The notes beneath the pieces were generated by a model. That model searched no databases, was not told the DNA's origin, and was given only the letters and a program-made list of their open reading frames with translations. This document shows positions 1-6,629 of a stretch of DNA of 64,000 nucleotides, one piece after another. A program made the position numbers and the translations under genes. How positions within the stretch are numbered: the stretch's first letter is position 1; every line of letters begins with the position of its first letter. This DNA is from Paraburkholderia sp. BCC1886. Its GTDB lineage: Bacteria; Pseudomonadota; Gammaproteobacteria; Burkholderiales; Burkholderiaceae. The DNA is taken from positions 310,001-374,000 of the forward strand of contig NZ_CAAJGK010000085.1 of assembly GCF_900996245.1 (NCBI RefSeq), read 5' to 3'.

Positions 1-2
1 AA

Positions 3-464
3 CCGGTTTATCTTGCACCGGCCGATGCTCGCGCTGCGTTCGAGCGAGGCGCAATCGACGCATGGGCAATCTGGGATCCATTCCTGGAAGCGGCGAAGCG
101 ACAGTCGAACGCTCGCCTGCTGACCGATGCCCAAGGTATTGCCAGCCATCATCAATTCTTCTTGAGTGCACGACCTTTTGCCGAACAGCACGGCGACGTG
201 CTGGCGATCACGATGGACGAAGTCAGTAGAGAAGGCGCATGGGTGCGCGGTCACTTTGGCGAGGCTGCCGCCCAGCTTGCGCCGATTCAGGGATTGGATG
301 CGAGCGTGATCGAAGCTGGACTGAGGCACTACGAGCACATCTATAAACCGGTCGATGCGGGTGTGCTGGCGGAGCAACAGCGTATAGCCGATACGTTTAC
401 CGACTTGCGTTTAATTCCGAAGAAGATCGTGACGACGGAGGCAGCGTTGTCGGCTAAAGCATAA
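3..464 (+). CDS. Sulfonate-type ABC transporter periplasmic binding protein, C-terminal part
   Basis: The frame is open from the first bases of the window to the stop at 462-464, so this is the last ~153 codons of a longer gene. The opening residues, VYLAPADARAAFERGAIDAW followed by IWDPF, are typical of the SsuA/TauA family of aliphatic-sulfonate (or taurine, nitrate) binding proteins, where this stretch lies in the second lobe of the periplasmic clamp. The protein would deliver an organosulfonate to an inner-membrane ABC permease. The start codon, signal peptide and transporter partners lie outside the window. The exact ligand cannot be read from this fragment. Family assignment is good; substrate is an inference. 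Confidence 0.8.
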   Translation, partial: PVYLAPADARAAFERGAIDAWAIWDPFLEAAKRQSNARLLTDAQGIASHHQFFLSARPFAEQHGDVLAITMDEVSREGAWVRGHFGEAAAQLAPIQGLDASVIEAGLRHYEHIYKPVDAGVLAEQQRIADTFTDLRLIPKKIVTTEAALSAKA

Positions 465-488
465 GTCTGGCCGCGGGCCTCGTCTGGC

Positions 489-848
489 TCATGAGAACAG
501 TGCAGCGACGTTTTCGGGCGGGCGGCCGATCACGGCTCGGCCGTTCCGAACTACGATGGGTCGTTGCAGAAGGATGGGGTGAGCCGCCAGAGCTTCGTAA
601 AGTTGCGTGTCCGTTAGGGAGGTATCGGCGAGTCGGAGCTCTTTGTATTCCGGCTCGGTGTCGCGAATCATTTCGCGGATGGGACACGCCAGCTTTTCGT
701 TGAGTTGCTCCAGCTCGGCGACCGTTAGCGGCTGCTTCAGATACTCGACTATTTCGGTGGGCTCGTTTGACGGGTTGTAAGCGCCAGTGATCAGTTCTAA
801 TGCGGCGCGCGATTTGGAACAGCGGGGGTTGTGGTAGATCGTGATCAT
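489..848 (-). CDS. arsC: ArsC-family arsenate reductase (glutaredoxin-type)
   Basis: A 119-residue protein, the usual length for the glutaredoxin-linked ArsC/Spx family. It opens with MITIYHNPRCSKSR; the Cys at residue 10 inside HNPRCS is the expected catalytic cysteine that forms the arsenate adduct. The later QRPIVV and IGRPPE segments carry the conserved arginines that hold the oxyanion. The reaction would be arsenate to arsenite with glutathione and glutaredoxin in the cytoplasm. No arsR, arsB or acr3 gene lies beside it, so this may be a stand-alone housekeeping-type ArsC homologue rather than part of an ars resistance operon. It converges with the binding-protein gene; the gap between the two stops is only 24 bp. 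Confidence 0.88.
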   Translation of the reverse strand: MITIYHNPRCSKSRAALELITGAYNPSNEPTEIVEYLKQPLTVAELEQLNEKLACPIREMIRDTEPEYKELRLADTSLTDTQLYEALAAHPILLQRPIVVRNGRAVIGRPPENVAALFS

Positions 849-931
849 GAGGTCGGGTGTGGCTGCGGTTTGGTGGCGGGTTATCGGTGCGAGCTAGGGG
901 TCGGGGGATTTTACCCGGGGTGAGGGGATGG

Positions 932-947
932 GTTTATGCGCATAAAG
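932..947. promoter_or_regulatory. parS site 1
   Basis: GTTTATGCGCATAAAG: a 14 bp perfect palindrome TTTATGCGCATAAA that occurs four times in the window, always close to parA/parB. It matches the centromere sequence I recall for Burkholderia chromosome 2 ParB. It should be a ParB loading site. It lies in the 748 bp gap between arsC and parA, which otherwise holds parS 2 and 3, a 9 bp tandem repeat and an operator-like inverted repeat but no credible gene. Confidence 0.85.
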
Positions 948-1086
948 TTTGGCGGGGGGCGAGACTTCGGTCGCTTCGATGCGGGGGAATCTGCGGATGG
1001 ATTGCATCCCGTCGATGCAGACGCAAGCAACCCGCGCCTGACTCGTTTCTCGGACCGCGTCGGCAAGCAGGGCAGGTGCAAGCCGA

Positions 1087-1102
1087 CTTTATGCGCATAA
1101 AC
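1087..1102. promoter_or_regulatory. parS site 2
   Basis: CTTTATGCGCATAAAC, the same 14 bp palindromic core as the other three sites. It sits only 10 bp upstream of the 18-copy tandem repeat. Confidence 0.87.
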
Positions 1103-1112
1103 CGTCGCGGCC

Positions 1113-1274
1113 GGTCTCGGCGGTCTCGGCGGTCTCGGCGGTCTCGGCGGTCTCGGCGGTCTCGGCGGTCTCGGCGGTCTCGGCGGTCTCGGCGGTCTCG
1201 GCGGTCTCGGCGGTCTCGGCGGTCTCGGCGGTCTCGGCGGTCTCGGCGGTCTCGGCGGTCTCGGCGGTCTCGGC
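1113..1274. repeat. 18 perfect tandem copies of GGTCTCGGC
   Basis: The 9 bp unit GGTCTCGGC is repeated 18 times without interruption (162 bp), between parS 2 and parS 3. A multiple-of-three unit keeps all frames open, which creates long spurious reading frames of Arg-Ser-Arg, Pro-Arg-Pro or Asp-Arg-Arg repeats; none is likely to be a gene. It is probably a slippage-prone minisatellite. Any spacing role within the centromere is a guess. Confidence 0.97.
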
Positions 1275-1479
1275 ATTTTGTCGCGCGTTCGGTGACGCGT
1301 CCGCGCTCGCCTGAGAACCTCTGCTCGAATCGCAAGCAGCGACCTTCGCCGACTACGACCGATCTATCCTCTGTCCAAACACGGCCGAGGTGTATCACAA
1401 CACCTTCTGCCACCTTTAGCGACAGACTTTCTATCAAAGCTCCCCCATCCCTCGTCCGCGCCAACCTCCGCCCTCGCCT

Positions 1480-1495
1480 CTTTATGCGCATAAAC
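1480..1495. promoter_or_regulatory. parS site 3
   Basis: CTTTATGCGCATAAAC, identical to site 2. It is 15 bp upstream of a 30 bp inverted repeat and about 100 bp upstream of the parA start. Confidence 0.87.
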
Positions 1496-1510
1496 CTAGG
1501 CCGATCGGCT

Positions 1511-1540
1511 AATCGTTCTTGTGTTTACACAAAAACGATT
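1511..1540. promoter_or_regulatory. Long inverted repeat upstream of parA, probable operator
   Basis: A 30 bp interrupted palindrome: AATCGTT, one base, TTGTGT, then TT, then ACACAA, one base, AACGATT. The arms are 14 bp with one mismatch. It lies 57 bp before the parA start codon, where a promoter would be, and does not resemble parS. It is a good candidate for an autoregulatory operator bound by ParA, ParB or another factor; which one is not visible from sequence. Confidence 0.6.
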
Positions 1541-1596
1541 GAAATGCCAATTCATCCAGGTAAAATCCGTTTGCGTCTAAAAAGAGGAGGTGAAGA

Positions 1597-2256
1597 TTGG
1601 CAGCAGAAATCATCGCGGTCACACAGCAGAAGGGCGGAGTCGGCAAGAGCACAATCGCGATGCACCTCGGCGCGGCTTTTCATGAGAAGGGTAAGCGCGT
1701 ACTCGTCGTAGACGCCGACGGGCAAAACACTCTGGTTCATTGGGCTAGCGCATCCTCCGGCGACAACGGCATCCCATTCCCGGTCATCAACCTCTCCGAA
1801 GCGGGCAGCCAGATCCACCGAGAGATCAAGAAGTTCGTGGCCGACTACGACATCATCGTGGTCGACTGCCCACCTTCCATCACCGAAAAAGTATCCGGCG
1901 TGGTCCTCCTGGCAGCCAGCGTGGCAGTCATGCCCACGTCCTCTTCGCCAGCGGATTACTGGTCGAGCGTCGGTCTCGTCAAACTCGTCCAGCAAGCGCA
2001 GGTGATGAACGAAGATCTGCGCGCGGTGTTCCTCCTCAACAAGACAGAAGAGAAACGGATGCTGACGCGCGAACTAAAACGCGCTCTCGAAGAACTTGGC
2101 TTCCCGTTGCTGAAAACCCAGATCCCCACGCGCGAAGCCTACAAACAGGCGATGGCGTTAGGACAGACTGTGCTTCAGATGAACGATCGCGGCGCGAAGC
2201 TCGCTGCCATCGAAGTCAGGGCGTGCGCCAACGAGATCGCCGCCTTGCTCCCGTGA
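1597..2256 (+). CDS. parA: ParA-family partition ATPase
   Basis: A 219-residue deviant Walker-A ATPase. QKGGVGKST at residues 11-19 is the nucleotide-binding loop with the signature lysine, DADGQ follows a beta strand near residue 40, and VDCPP is the Walker-B-like motif near residue 89. It has no N-terminal helix-turn-helix extension, so it belongs to the short ParA/Soj-IncC-like class. It should bind nucleoid DNA non-specifically and pull ParB-parS complexes apart. The start is TTG at 1597, chosen because AGGAGG at 1585-1590 is ideally spaced and the methionine is directly followed by the first beta strand. parB begins 24 bp after the stop, with a parS site in between, so the two form an operon. 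Confidence 0.95.
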   Translation: MAAEIIAVTQQKGGVGKSTIAMHLGAAFHEKGKRVLVVDADGQNTLVHWASASSGDNGIPFPVINLSEAGSQIHREIKKFVADYDIIVVDCPPSITEKVSGVVLLAASVAVMPTSSSPADYWSSVGLVKLVQQAQVMNEDLRAVFLLNKTEEKRMLTRELKRALEELGFPLLKTQIPTREAYKQAMALGQTVLQMNDRGAKLAAIEVRACANEIAALLP

Positions 2257-2272
2257 ATTTATGCGCATAAAG
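2257..2272. promoter_or_regulatory. parS site 4, between parA and parB
   Basis: ATTTATGCGCATAAAG. The 14 bp core is intact. The site begins with the last base of the parA stop codon and ends 8 bp before the parB start, so it covers the parB translation initiation region. ParB loading here could affect parB expression as well as segregation; that is inference. Confidence 0.87.
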
Positions 2273-2280
2273 GACCCTGA

Positions 2281-3336
2281 ATGAAACCCTCCCAATTTGC
2301 CAAAGGCTTTCAAGCACGTCCTGATACGACCAGCAGCGAAAAACGGACTGCGCTCGACAGGCTGAACGCCATCGACGGTCTGGTCAAAAACGGACCGGCC
2401 GGAACGGAAGCGCTCTCGCGTGCAACAACATCCAGCGCCACATACAACGTTGCCGACTCCGACACGATCGACGCCGCCAACGAATCTGCCGCGTATCGCG
2501 CATGGCGAACCGAACACGCATATCGACCCGGCCAGGTCATCGAGTTGCCGCTGAAGACCATCAAGCCGAGTCCGTTCAACCCGCGACATTTCTACGTGAA
2601 ATCGTCGATCGCGGAGTTGGCCGTCAACCTGGCAAAGCAAGGGCAACAGCAAGCCATTCACGTCATTCCCGATTACGACAATCCCGGCACCTATTTCGTC
2701 AGCGATGGTGGCCGACGCGTGCGCGCGTTGAAGGAAGCCAACAAGGAAGCCGTGAAGGCGATCGTCATCGATCTTCCAATCGGCATCCAGAGCTACAAGC
2801 TCGGCTACGATCTCAATGTCCAGCGCGATTCTCAAACTGTGTTCGACAATGCGGTCGTCTGGAAGCGCTTTCTCGACGACCGTCATTTCCAGAGTCAGAA
2901 AGAACTCGCTGAACACCTTGGCCTCGACGAATCGACAGTCGCCGTTGCGCTGTCCGTCGCCAAGCTGCCCGAAGCCGTTATGCACGAGATGGTCGCGCGC
3001 CCTGACCGCTTTGGTTCCAACATGGCGTATCAGGTCGGTCGCTATCACACCGCTCGCGGCGCCGACGCAACGCTGCGGCTGATCAACAAGATTCTCTCGG
3101 ACGACCTCAGCACGCGTCAGGTCGCGGACATCGTGAAGGGTCGAGCCACCGCTCAGGAGAGCAGCAAGCCAGCGGGTCGCCAACGCTACGCGCAGCGACT
3201 CGAGATCAAACTCGGCGGGGTGTCGGTGGGCGATCTCAAGTCGTACGGCGACGATCGGATCGAATTGCGATTGAAAGGGCTCACGCGGGAAAAACGCGAC
3301 GAGATTCTCAAACAGATCGAAAAGATGCTGAAGTGA
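2281..3336 (+). CDS. parB: ParB-family centromere-binding protein
   Basis: A 351-residue ParB/RepB-type protein. A poorly conserved N-terminal region of about 90 residues is followed by the ParB N-terminal nuclease-like (CTPase) domain, seen in IKPSPFNPRHFY and in the GQQQAIHV and SDGGRRVRAL segments. Next is a helix-turn-helix (QKELAEHLGLDESTVAVALS, residues ~207-226), and the C-terminal ~60 residues look like a dimerisation domain. It should bind the four TTTATGCGCATAAA sites and spread as a CTP-dependent clamp. It is the second gene of the parAB operon, and its stop is 80 bp from the convergent rep stop. That short gap holds a GC-rich imperfect hairpin (GGCTG...CAACC / GGTTG...CAGCC, ~3360-3393) that may act as a weak shared terminator. 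Confidence 0.95.
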   Translation: MKPSQFAKGFQARPDTTSSEKRTALDRLNAIDGLVKNGPAGTEALSRATTSSATYNVADSDTIDAANESAAYRAWRTEHAYRPGQVIELPLKTIKPSPFNPRHFYVKSSIAELAVNLAKQGQQQAIHVIPDYDNPGTYFVSDGGRRVRALKEANKEAVKAIVIDLPIGIQSYKLGYDLNVQRDSQTVFDNAVVWKRFLDDRHFQSQKELAEHLGLDESTVAVALSVAKLPEAVMHEMVARPDRFGSNMAYQVGRYHTARGADATLRLINKILSDDLSTRQVADIVKGRATAQESSKPAGRQRYAQRLEIKLGGVSVGDLKSYGDDRIELRLKGLTREKRDEILKQIEKMLK

Positions 3337-3416
3337 CGATCAAATGAAAGAAGCCGGGAGGCTGCCAGCAACCTGACCCGGTTGCCAGCCCCCGCCCCTT
3401 CACCACCATTCAGCGA

Positions 3417-4766
3417 TCAAGCCGCGCGAGACTGGCTCAAGGTGAAAGCAAGCAGATCGCCATCGGTCGGTTCGCCCCACGTCCTGCGAGCCAACCAGTC
3501 GAAGAACGCGGTCTCCACGATTTTCGAATCCAGTCCGCGACGACGCCAGTCGTCACGCATGTGCGAACCCATACCGGGCAATTCGTCCTCTTCGAACGAC
3601 TGCCGCGCGACATCGCGCTCCATCTCCCCTTGCTCTTCGTAAAGTTCGCGGGCTTCCTTGCGGCGGTAGGCCGAGTATTCGCTCAGGAGACGCGCTTTCA
3701 GATCGTCGGCCGGCGCGGCCACGGCGGCCTTGGCGCCACCCGCGGTAGGCAGCACCTCGACCGGCGGCGCATAACCCTTTTTCAGCGCGTCCTTGAACAG
3801 AGCCGGCGCGCTCCGCACCGCCGGCAACGACGTGCTGCGCATGCGCTGTTCGGTCATCTGCAAAGCCGCGCGAATGCGGTTTTCCTCGCTGTCGGCGTAT
3901 AGCGTTTGCGCTTCCTTTAGCGGAATGCCGATCTTCACCATCCGGTCGACCAGCGTGCTGTCGAAGACGTTCGGATGCTCGTCGAGCGCCAGCATCGGTT
4001 GCTTGCGCTCTGTCACCCTGAACTGGATTTCGGCGACCCGGCGTCCTTCCCGATGCTCGATCAGTTCGACGAAGATGTTGGTGACCGCATTCACCTCGGC
4101 AATGGCCGGGCGCAGGTAATCGCGCTTGAAGTATTTGTACTCACGCTTCGCTTCGTCGCCCGCTTCGGTATCGGGCGTACCGGAGAGAATCGGCCGCCAC
4201 CAGTCCCACGATTCCCGCATGGTCAGGTGGCTCGGATTGGTCAGGTAACGAACGCAGATTTCGTAGAGCGCCAACCCGGCGCTACTGCGCAACTGGCTTT
4301 GAAACTGAAGACTCAATCGCGCGTACTGGACCGGATCGAGCAGCTTCTTTTTGATCTTCGGCGCAAACGAGAACTCCACCCAGACGCGACGGGTCGTCGG
4401 ATCTTCGAGAATTTCGGCGTCCGCAATCAACGTCGAGATGCCCCATTTCCGGCCGGGTTTCTGACTCGACGTGCCCGTGCTCCATTCCACCTGAACCGAC
4501 ACCATGCGTCGTAAGTGCTCCTTGACGAGCGCAGTGTCGTTCGAATCGAAGGCGGAGTTAGCGACGATGTCGGAGAGCAAGGCCCGGTAGGTGTCGCCCG
4601 ATTCGTCTGCCTGCTGCGCAACGGCGAGCAGCACGTTGAACAGCTTGCGGGTGAGCAGAGTGATTTTGCCGCTCTTGGGCTGAATCGCGATCGCCTCGAC
4701 GGCTTTGCGCAACTCGGCCGAGCTCGGGCTGACTACATCGGTCTTCTTCGCGCGCTTCGTGGCCAT
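3417..4766 (-). CDS. Rep_3-family replication initiator
   Basis: A 449-residue initiator of the RepB/RepE/Pi (Rep_3) type. Residues ~30-130 and ~140-260 look like the two winged-helix domains: LLTRKLFNVLLAVAQQ, then KKLLDPVQYARLSLQFQ and SSAGLALYEICVRYL, are characteristic stretches. The C-terminal ~150 residues are an extra, charged, helical tail. It should bind the iterons at 4886-6244 and open the adjacent AT-rich DNA. It is transcribed away from the array, convergently with parAB. No strong Shine-Dalgarno precedes the ATG at 4766, consistent with low expression. Inverted half-iterons in the promoter region suggest autorepression. This gene is the main evidence that the window is a secondary replicon rather than the dnaA chromosome. 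Confidence 0.9.
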   Translation of the reverse strand: MATKRAKKTDVVSPSSAELRKAVEAIAIQPKSGKITLLTRKLFNVLLAVAQQADESGDTYRALLSDIVANSAFDSNDTALVKEHLRRMVSVQVEWSTGTSSQKPGRKWGISTLIADAEILEDPTTRRVWVEFSFAPKIKKKLLDPVQYARLSLQFQSQLRSSAGLALYEICVRYLTNPSHLTMRESWDWWRPILSGTPDTEAGDEAKREYKYFKRDYLRPAIAEVNAVTNIFVELIEHREGRRVAEIQFRVTERKQPMLALDEHPNVFDSTLVDRMVKIGIPLKEAQTLYADSEENRIRAALQMTEQRMRSTSLPAVRSAPALFKDALKKGYAPPVEVLPTAGGAKAAVAAPADDLKARLLSEYSAYRRKEARELYEEQGEMERDVARQSFEEDELPGMGSHMRDDWRRRGLDSKIVETAFFDWLARRTWGEPTDGDLLAFTLSQSRAA

Positions 4767-4830
4767 GCGTCAGGTCGAGGAGGGATTTGGCGAGAGCATA
4801 CCGGCTGTGGTGATAAGCGTCTACAGCTCG

Positions 4831-4876
4831 ACTCTCACCGTTGCGGGTGAAGTGAGTTTACGAAGCATGACTCACC
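4831..4876. promoter_or_regulatory. Probable rep operator: inverted half-iterons
   Basis: Upstream of rep there are two nested inverted repeats made of the conserved iteron half: TCACC/GGTGA at 4835-4850 (6 bp loop) and GTGAGT/ACTCAC at 4852-4875 (12 bp loop). In iteron replicons the Rep dimer typically represses its own promoter through an inverted repeat that shares sequence with the iteron half-site, and this fits that pattern. Promoter elements were not assigned. Confidence 0.5.
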
Positions 4877-4885
4877 TCGAACGAT

Positions 4886-6244
4886 TCCCGAAAAGACTCA
4901 CCTCGACGATTCGGGTCCAGGTTCGCTGCATCCTTTTGCGTCGCGGGCCAGGCGTTTGGCGGTGTTTTAACGGTTGTCGCGAACCGGACCCAATCCATCC
5001 CGAATCTTCTCACCTCAAATTTTTTTCACGAACTTGGCGGCTGGAGACATCACCGGCGCGATGCCGACGCGCTACGTAGCGGGGTAGATCGCTCACAGGA
5101 CCGAAGTACCCGTTCGCGCTGAAACCGTCTCGACGAGGGCTACGATGCGCCGTAACCGGGCTCAATAGCCGGCCTGCAGCGGAAGCGACGCCGGCCCGAC
5201 GCATACCGCAGAACATAGCGCGATCTTCAAACGCTCCGGATCTCCCCTGAATATCCTCACCTTTAGATTCACGCATCGCGCCAAACGACGCCGTTTTCCG
5301 AGCGATGGTCGAAGAGAAGCGGCGATAACGGTTCCCGAAAAGCCTCACCTTTGCCTTTCTTGGGCGAGATGGTTGTCCGCAACAACACGCTCCCGAAAAC
5401 GCTCACCTATGCTTCTCGATCAAAAATAGATTCATGTTTTCATATACTTATCGAATATAGCTGGCTTCGTATTTTCCACTCGCCTCCCGAAAAATCTCAC
5501 CTTTGCCCTTATTCCCACCCAGATCGACCTTCAAATCACCCACCCGACATAGTCCCGAAAAACCTCACCTTGAGAGTTTTCTATGGTTCGACGATTCCAT
5601 GTCGAAACTGCACCAGTAGGGCTTTTCCGGCCATCAGAGCGGGTTCTCATCCTGTATTTCCTCACCTAAGCGGCCCAAAGACCTGGAAATCGCTCCCGAA
5701 AAGTCTCACCTGAAGGCACAACATGCCCCAAGGTCGACCGCGATCCCGCGCAGCCGACCACGCCCCCGGATTTCCTCACCTTTGCCAATAGCCGTCTCAT
5801 CTGGCGTTTCGCATCGACATCCCGATTCCATCCGCCCCGGCCCCTTCTGCTCCCGAAAAACCTCACCTTACCCCCGCGTTGCACAAAAATAAGGCAAAAA
5901 CGAGGCTCATGCCCCGTAAAATCTCACCCTCGATGGCGTTTGGCTCCCGATATGCCTCACCAACGGGGTTTACGCACCATCAAAACACCCGAAAAACCCG
6001 GTTTGGGCAAGTCCCGAAAGCCCTCACCGGTCACCGACCGTCACGCGCTCCCTTCAATCGTGCGCTGTCGGGCGGTTCACAGCGCGAATGTCCCGAAAAA
6101 CCTCACCTTTGGAATTACTACACTTTCAGGCCGGCTCCTGAACCTGCTCACGTTCTGTCCCGCACCCGCTCACCGAGCCTCCCGAACCTCATCACTGCTG
6201 AATCCCGCGGTAGCTCACCATCACTCCCGTAAAGCTTCACCTCA
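4886..6244 (+). repeat. Iteron array, about 20 copies of TCCCGAAAAnnCTCACCTTT
   Basis: All copies point the same way. Starts are approximately 4886, 4998, 5243, 5333, 5391, 5485, 5553, 5649, 5694, 5764, 5851, 5912, 5945, 6012, 6091, 6136, 6158, 6180, 6203 and 6225. The best matches (5333, 5485, 5553, 5851, 6091) keep TCCCGAAAA and CTCACCT. The copies at 5243, 5649 and 5764 have a changed left half (for example CCTGTATTTC) but keep CTCACCT. Spacing is irregular until 6136, after which it becomes 22-23 bp. They are the expected binding sites of the Rep protein. Confidence 0.9.
6136..6244 (+). repeat. Helically phased sub-array of five degenerate iterons
   Basis: Five copies start at 6136, 6158, 6180, 6203 and 6225, that is every 22-23 bp, about two DNA turns. 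All deviate from the consensus (for example TCCTGAACCTGCTCACGTTC and TCCCGTAAAGCTTCACCTCA). They end 40 bp before the AT-rich stretch, the arrangement expected of initiator sites that drive strand opening. Confidence 0.65.
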
Positions 6245-6283
6245 TCGGTCTGAAACCCCAGCCTGGTAAGGCTTTGCCGTGGC

Positions 6284-6335
6284 GTTAACGTTTTTAACAT
6301 GGGTTCAAAGGTGTTTACTTTTATTACTCTCTAGC
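6284..6335. other. AT-rich stretch, candidate DNA unwinding element
   Basis: This stretch is clearly AT-richer than its surroundings, with GTTAACGTTTTTAAC at the left end and TTTACTTTTATTACT at the right, immediately after the phased iterons. It is assigned by position and composition only. Confidence 0.45.
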
Positions 6336-6394
6336 GCTTCCCGAGTGTCCTTCGGAAAAATGCTTGCAACCCAGCACCAGGCAAGGCACTCTCT

Positions 6395-6481
6395 CCGTGA
6401 AACAGTGCGCAAACACTCCTATGGGCACCAAACCCTTTTGTATACAAAGATTTACGGCCAACTCTTAGTTTTGTTTCACGG
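6395..6481. promoter_or_regulatory. Inverted repeat pair flanking a TTTGTATACAAA palindrome
   Basis: CCGTGAAACA at 6395-6404 is repeated in exact inverse as TGTTTCACGG at 6472-6481. Between them, at 6437-6448, is the perfect palindrome TTTGTATACAAA. The group lies 150-235 bp upstream of the kfrA-like start. KfrA-type proteins usually repress their own promoters, so these are candidate operators. The right arm also resembles the primary-chromosome parS (GTTTCACGTGAAAC) but with two mismatches. Confidence 0.4.
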
Positions 6482-6629
6482 GAAATTAAGCCAAAGGCGA
6501 GTCCGTGATGGACCTTTTGGCAAGACACGATCAAAAAACCGCACCGCAACCTTGCCACTTGAAAAATCGTATCGAACGTTACGTAAATTGTTATTATCCG
6601 AACACTTTTGAGCAAGTATCGAGGTGTCG

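Larger units (their letters stand above)
4767..6629. other. Probable replication origin region of the secondary replicon
   Basis: 1.86 kb without a credible gene, between rep and the kfrA-like gene. It holds the rep operator, about 20 iterons, two AT-rich stretches (about 5408-5460 and 6284-6335) and paired inverted repeats near the kfrA-like promoter. The short reading frames here are interrupted, of low quality and built from iteron sequence. No convincing consensus DnaA box was found, though weak ones could be missed by eye. Confidence 0.85.

Noticed and set aside
1113..1274. CRISPR-like array
   Set aside because: The unit is 9 bp with no spacers and there are no cas genes; it is a simple tandem repeat.
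857..1711. Open frames of 284, 121 and 185 codons on both strands across the 9 bp repeat
   Set aside because: They exist only because a 9 bp unit keeps frames open; the products are Arg-Ser, Pro-Arg or Asp-Arg repeats and overlap parS sites and the parA start.
6473..6486. Primary-chromosome parS (GTTTCACGTGAAAC)
   Set aside because: The sequence GTTTCACGGGAAAT has two mismatches and breaks the palindrome; better explained as one arm of the inverted repeat with 6395-6404.
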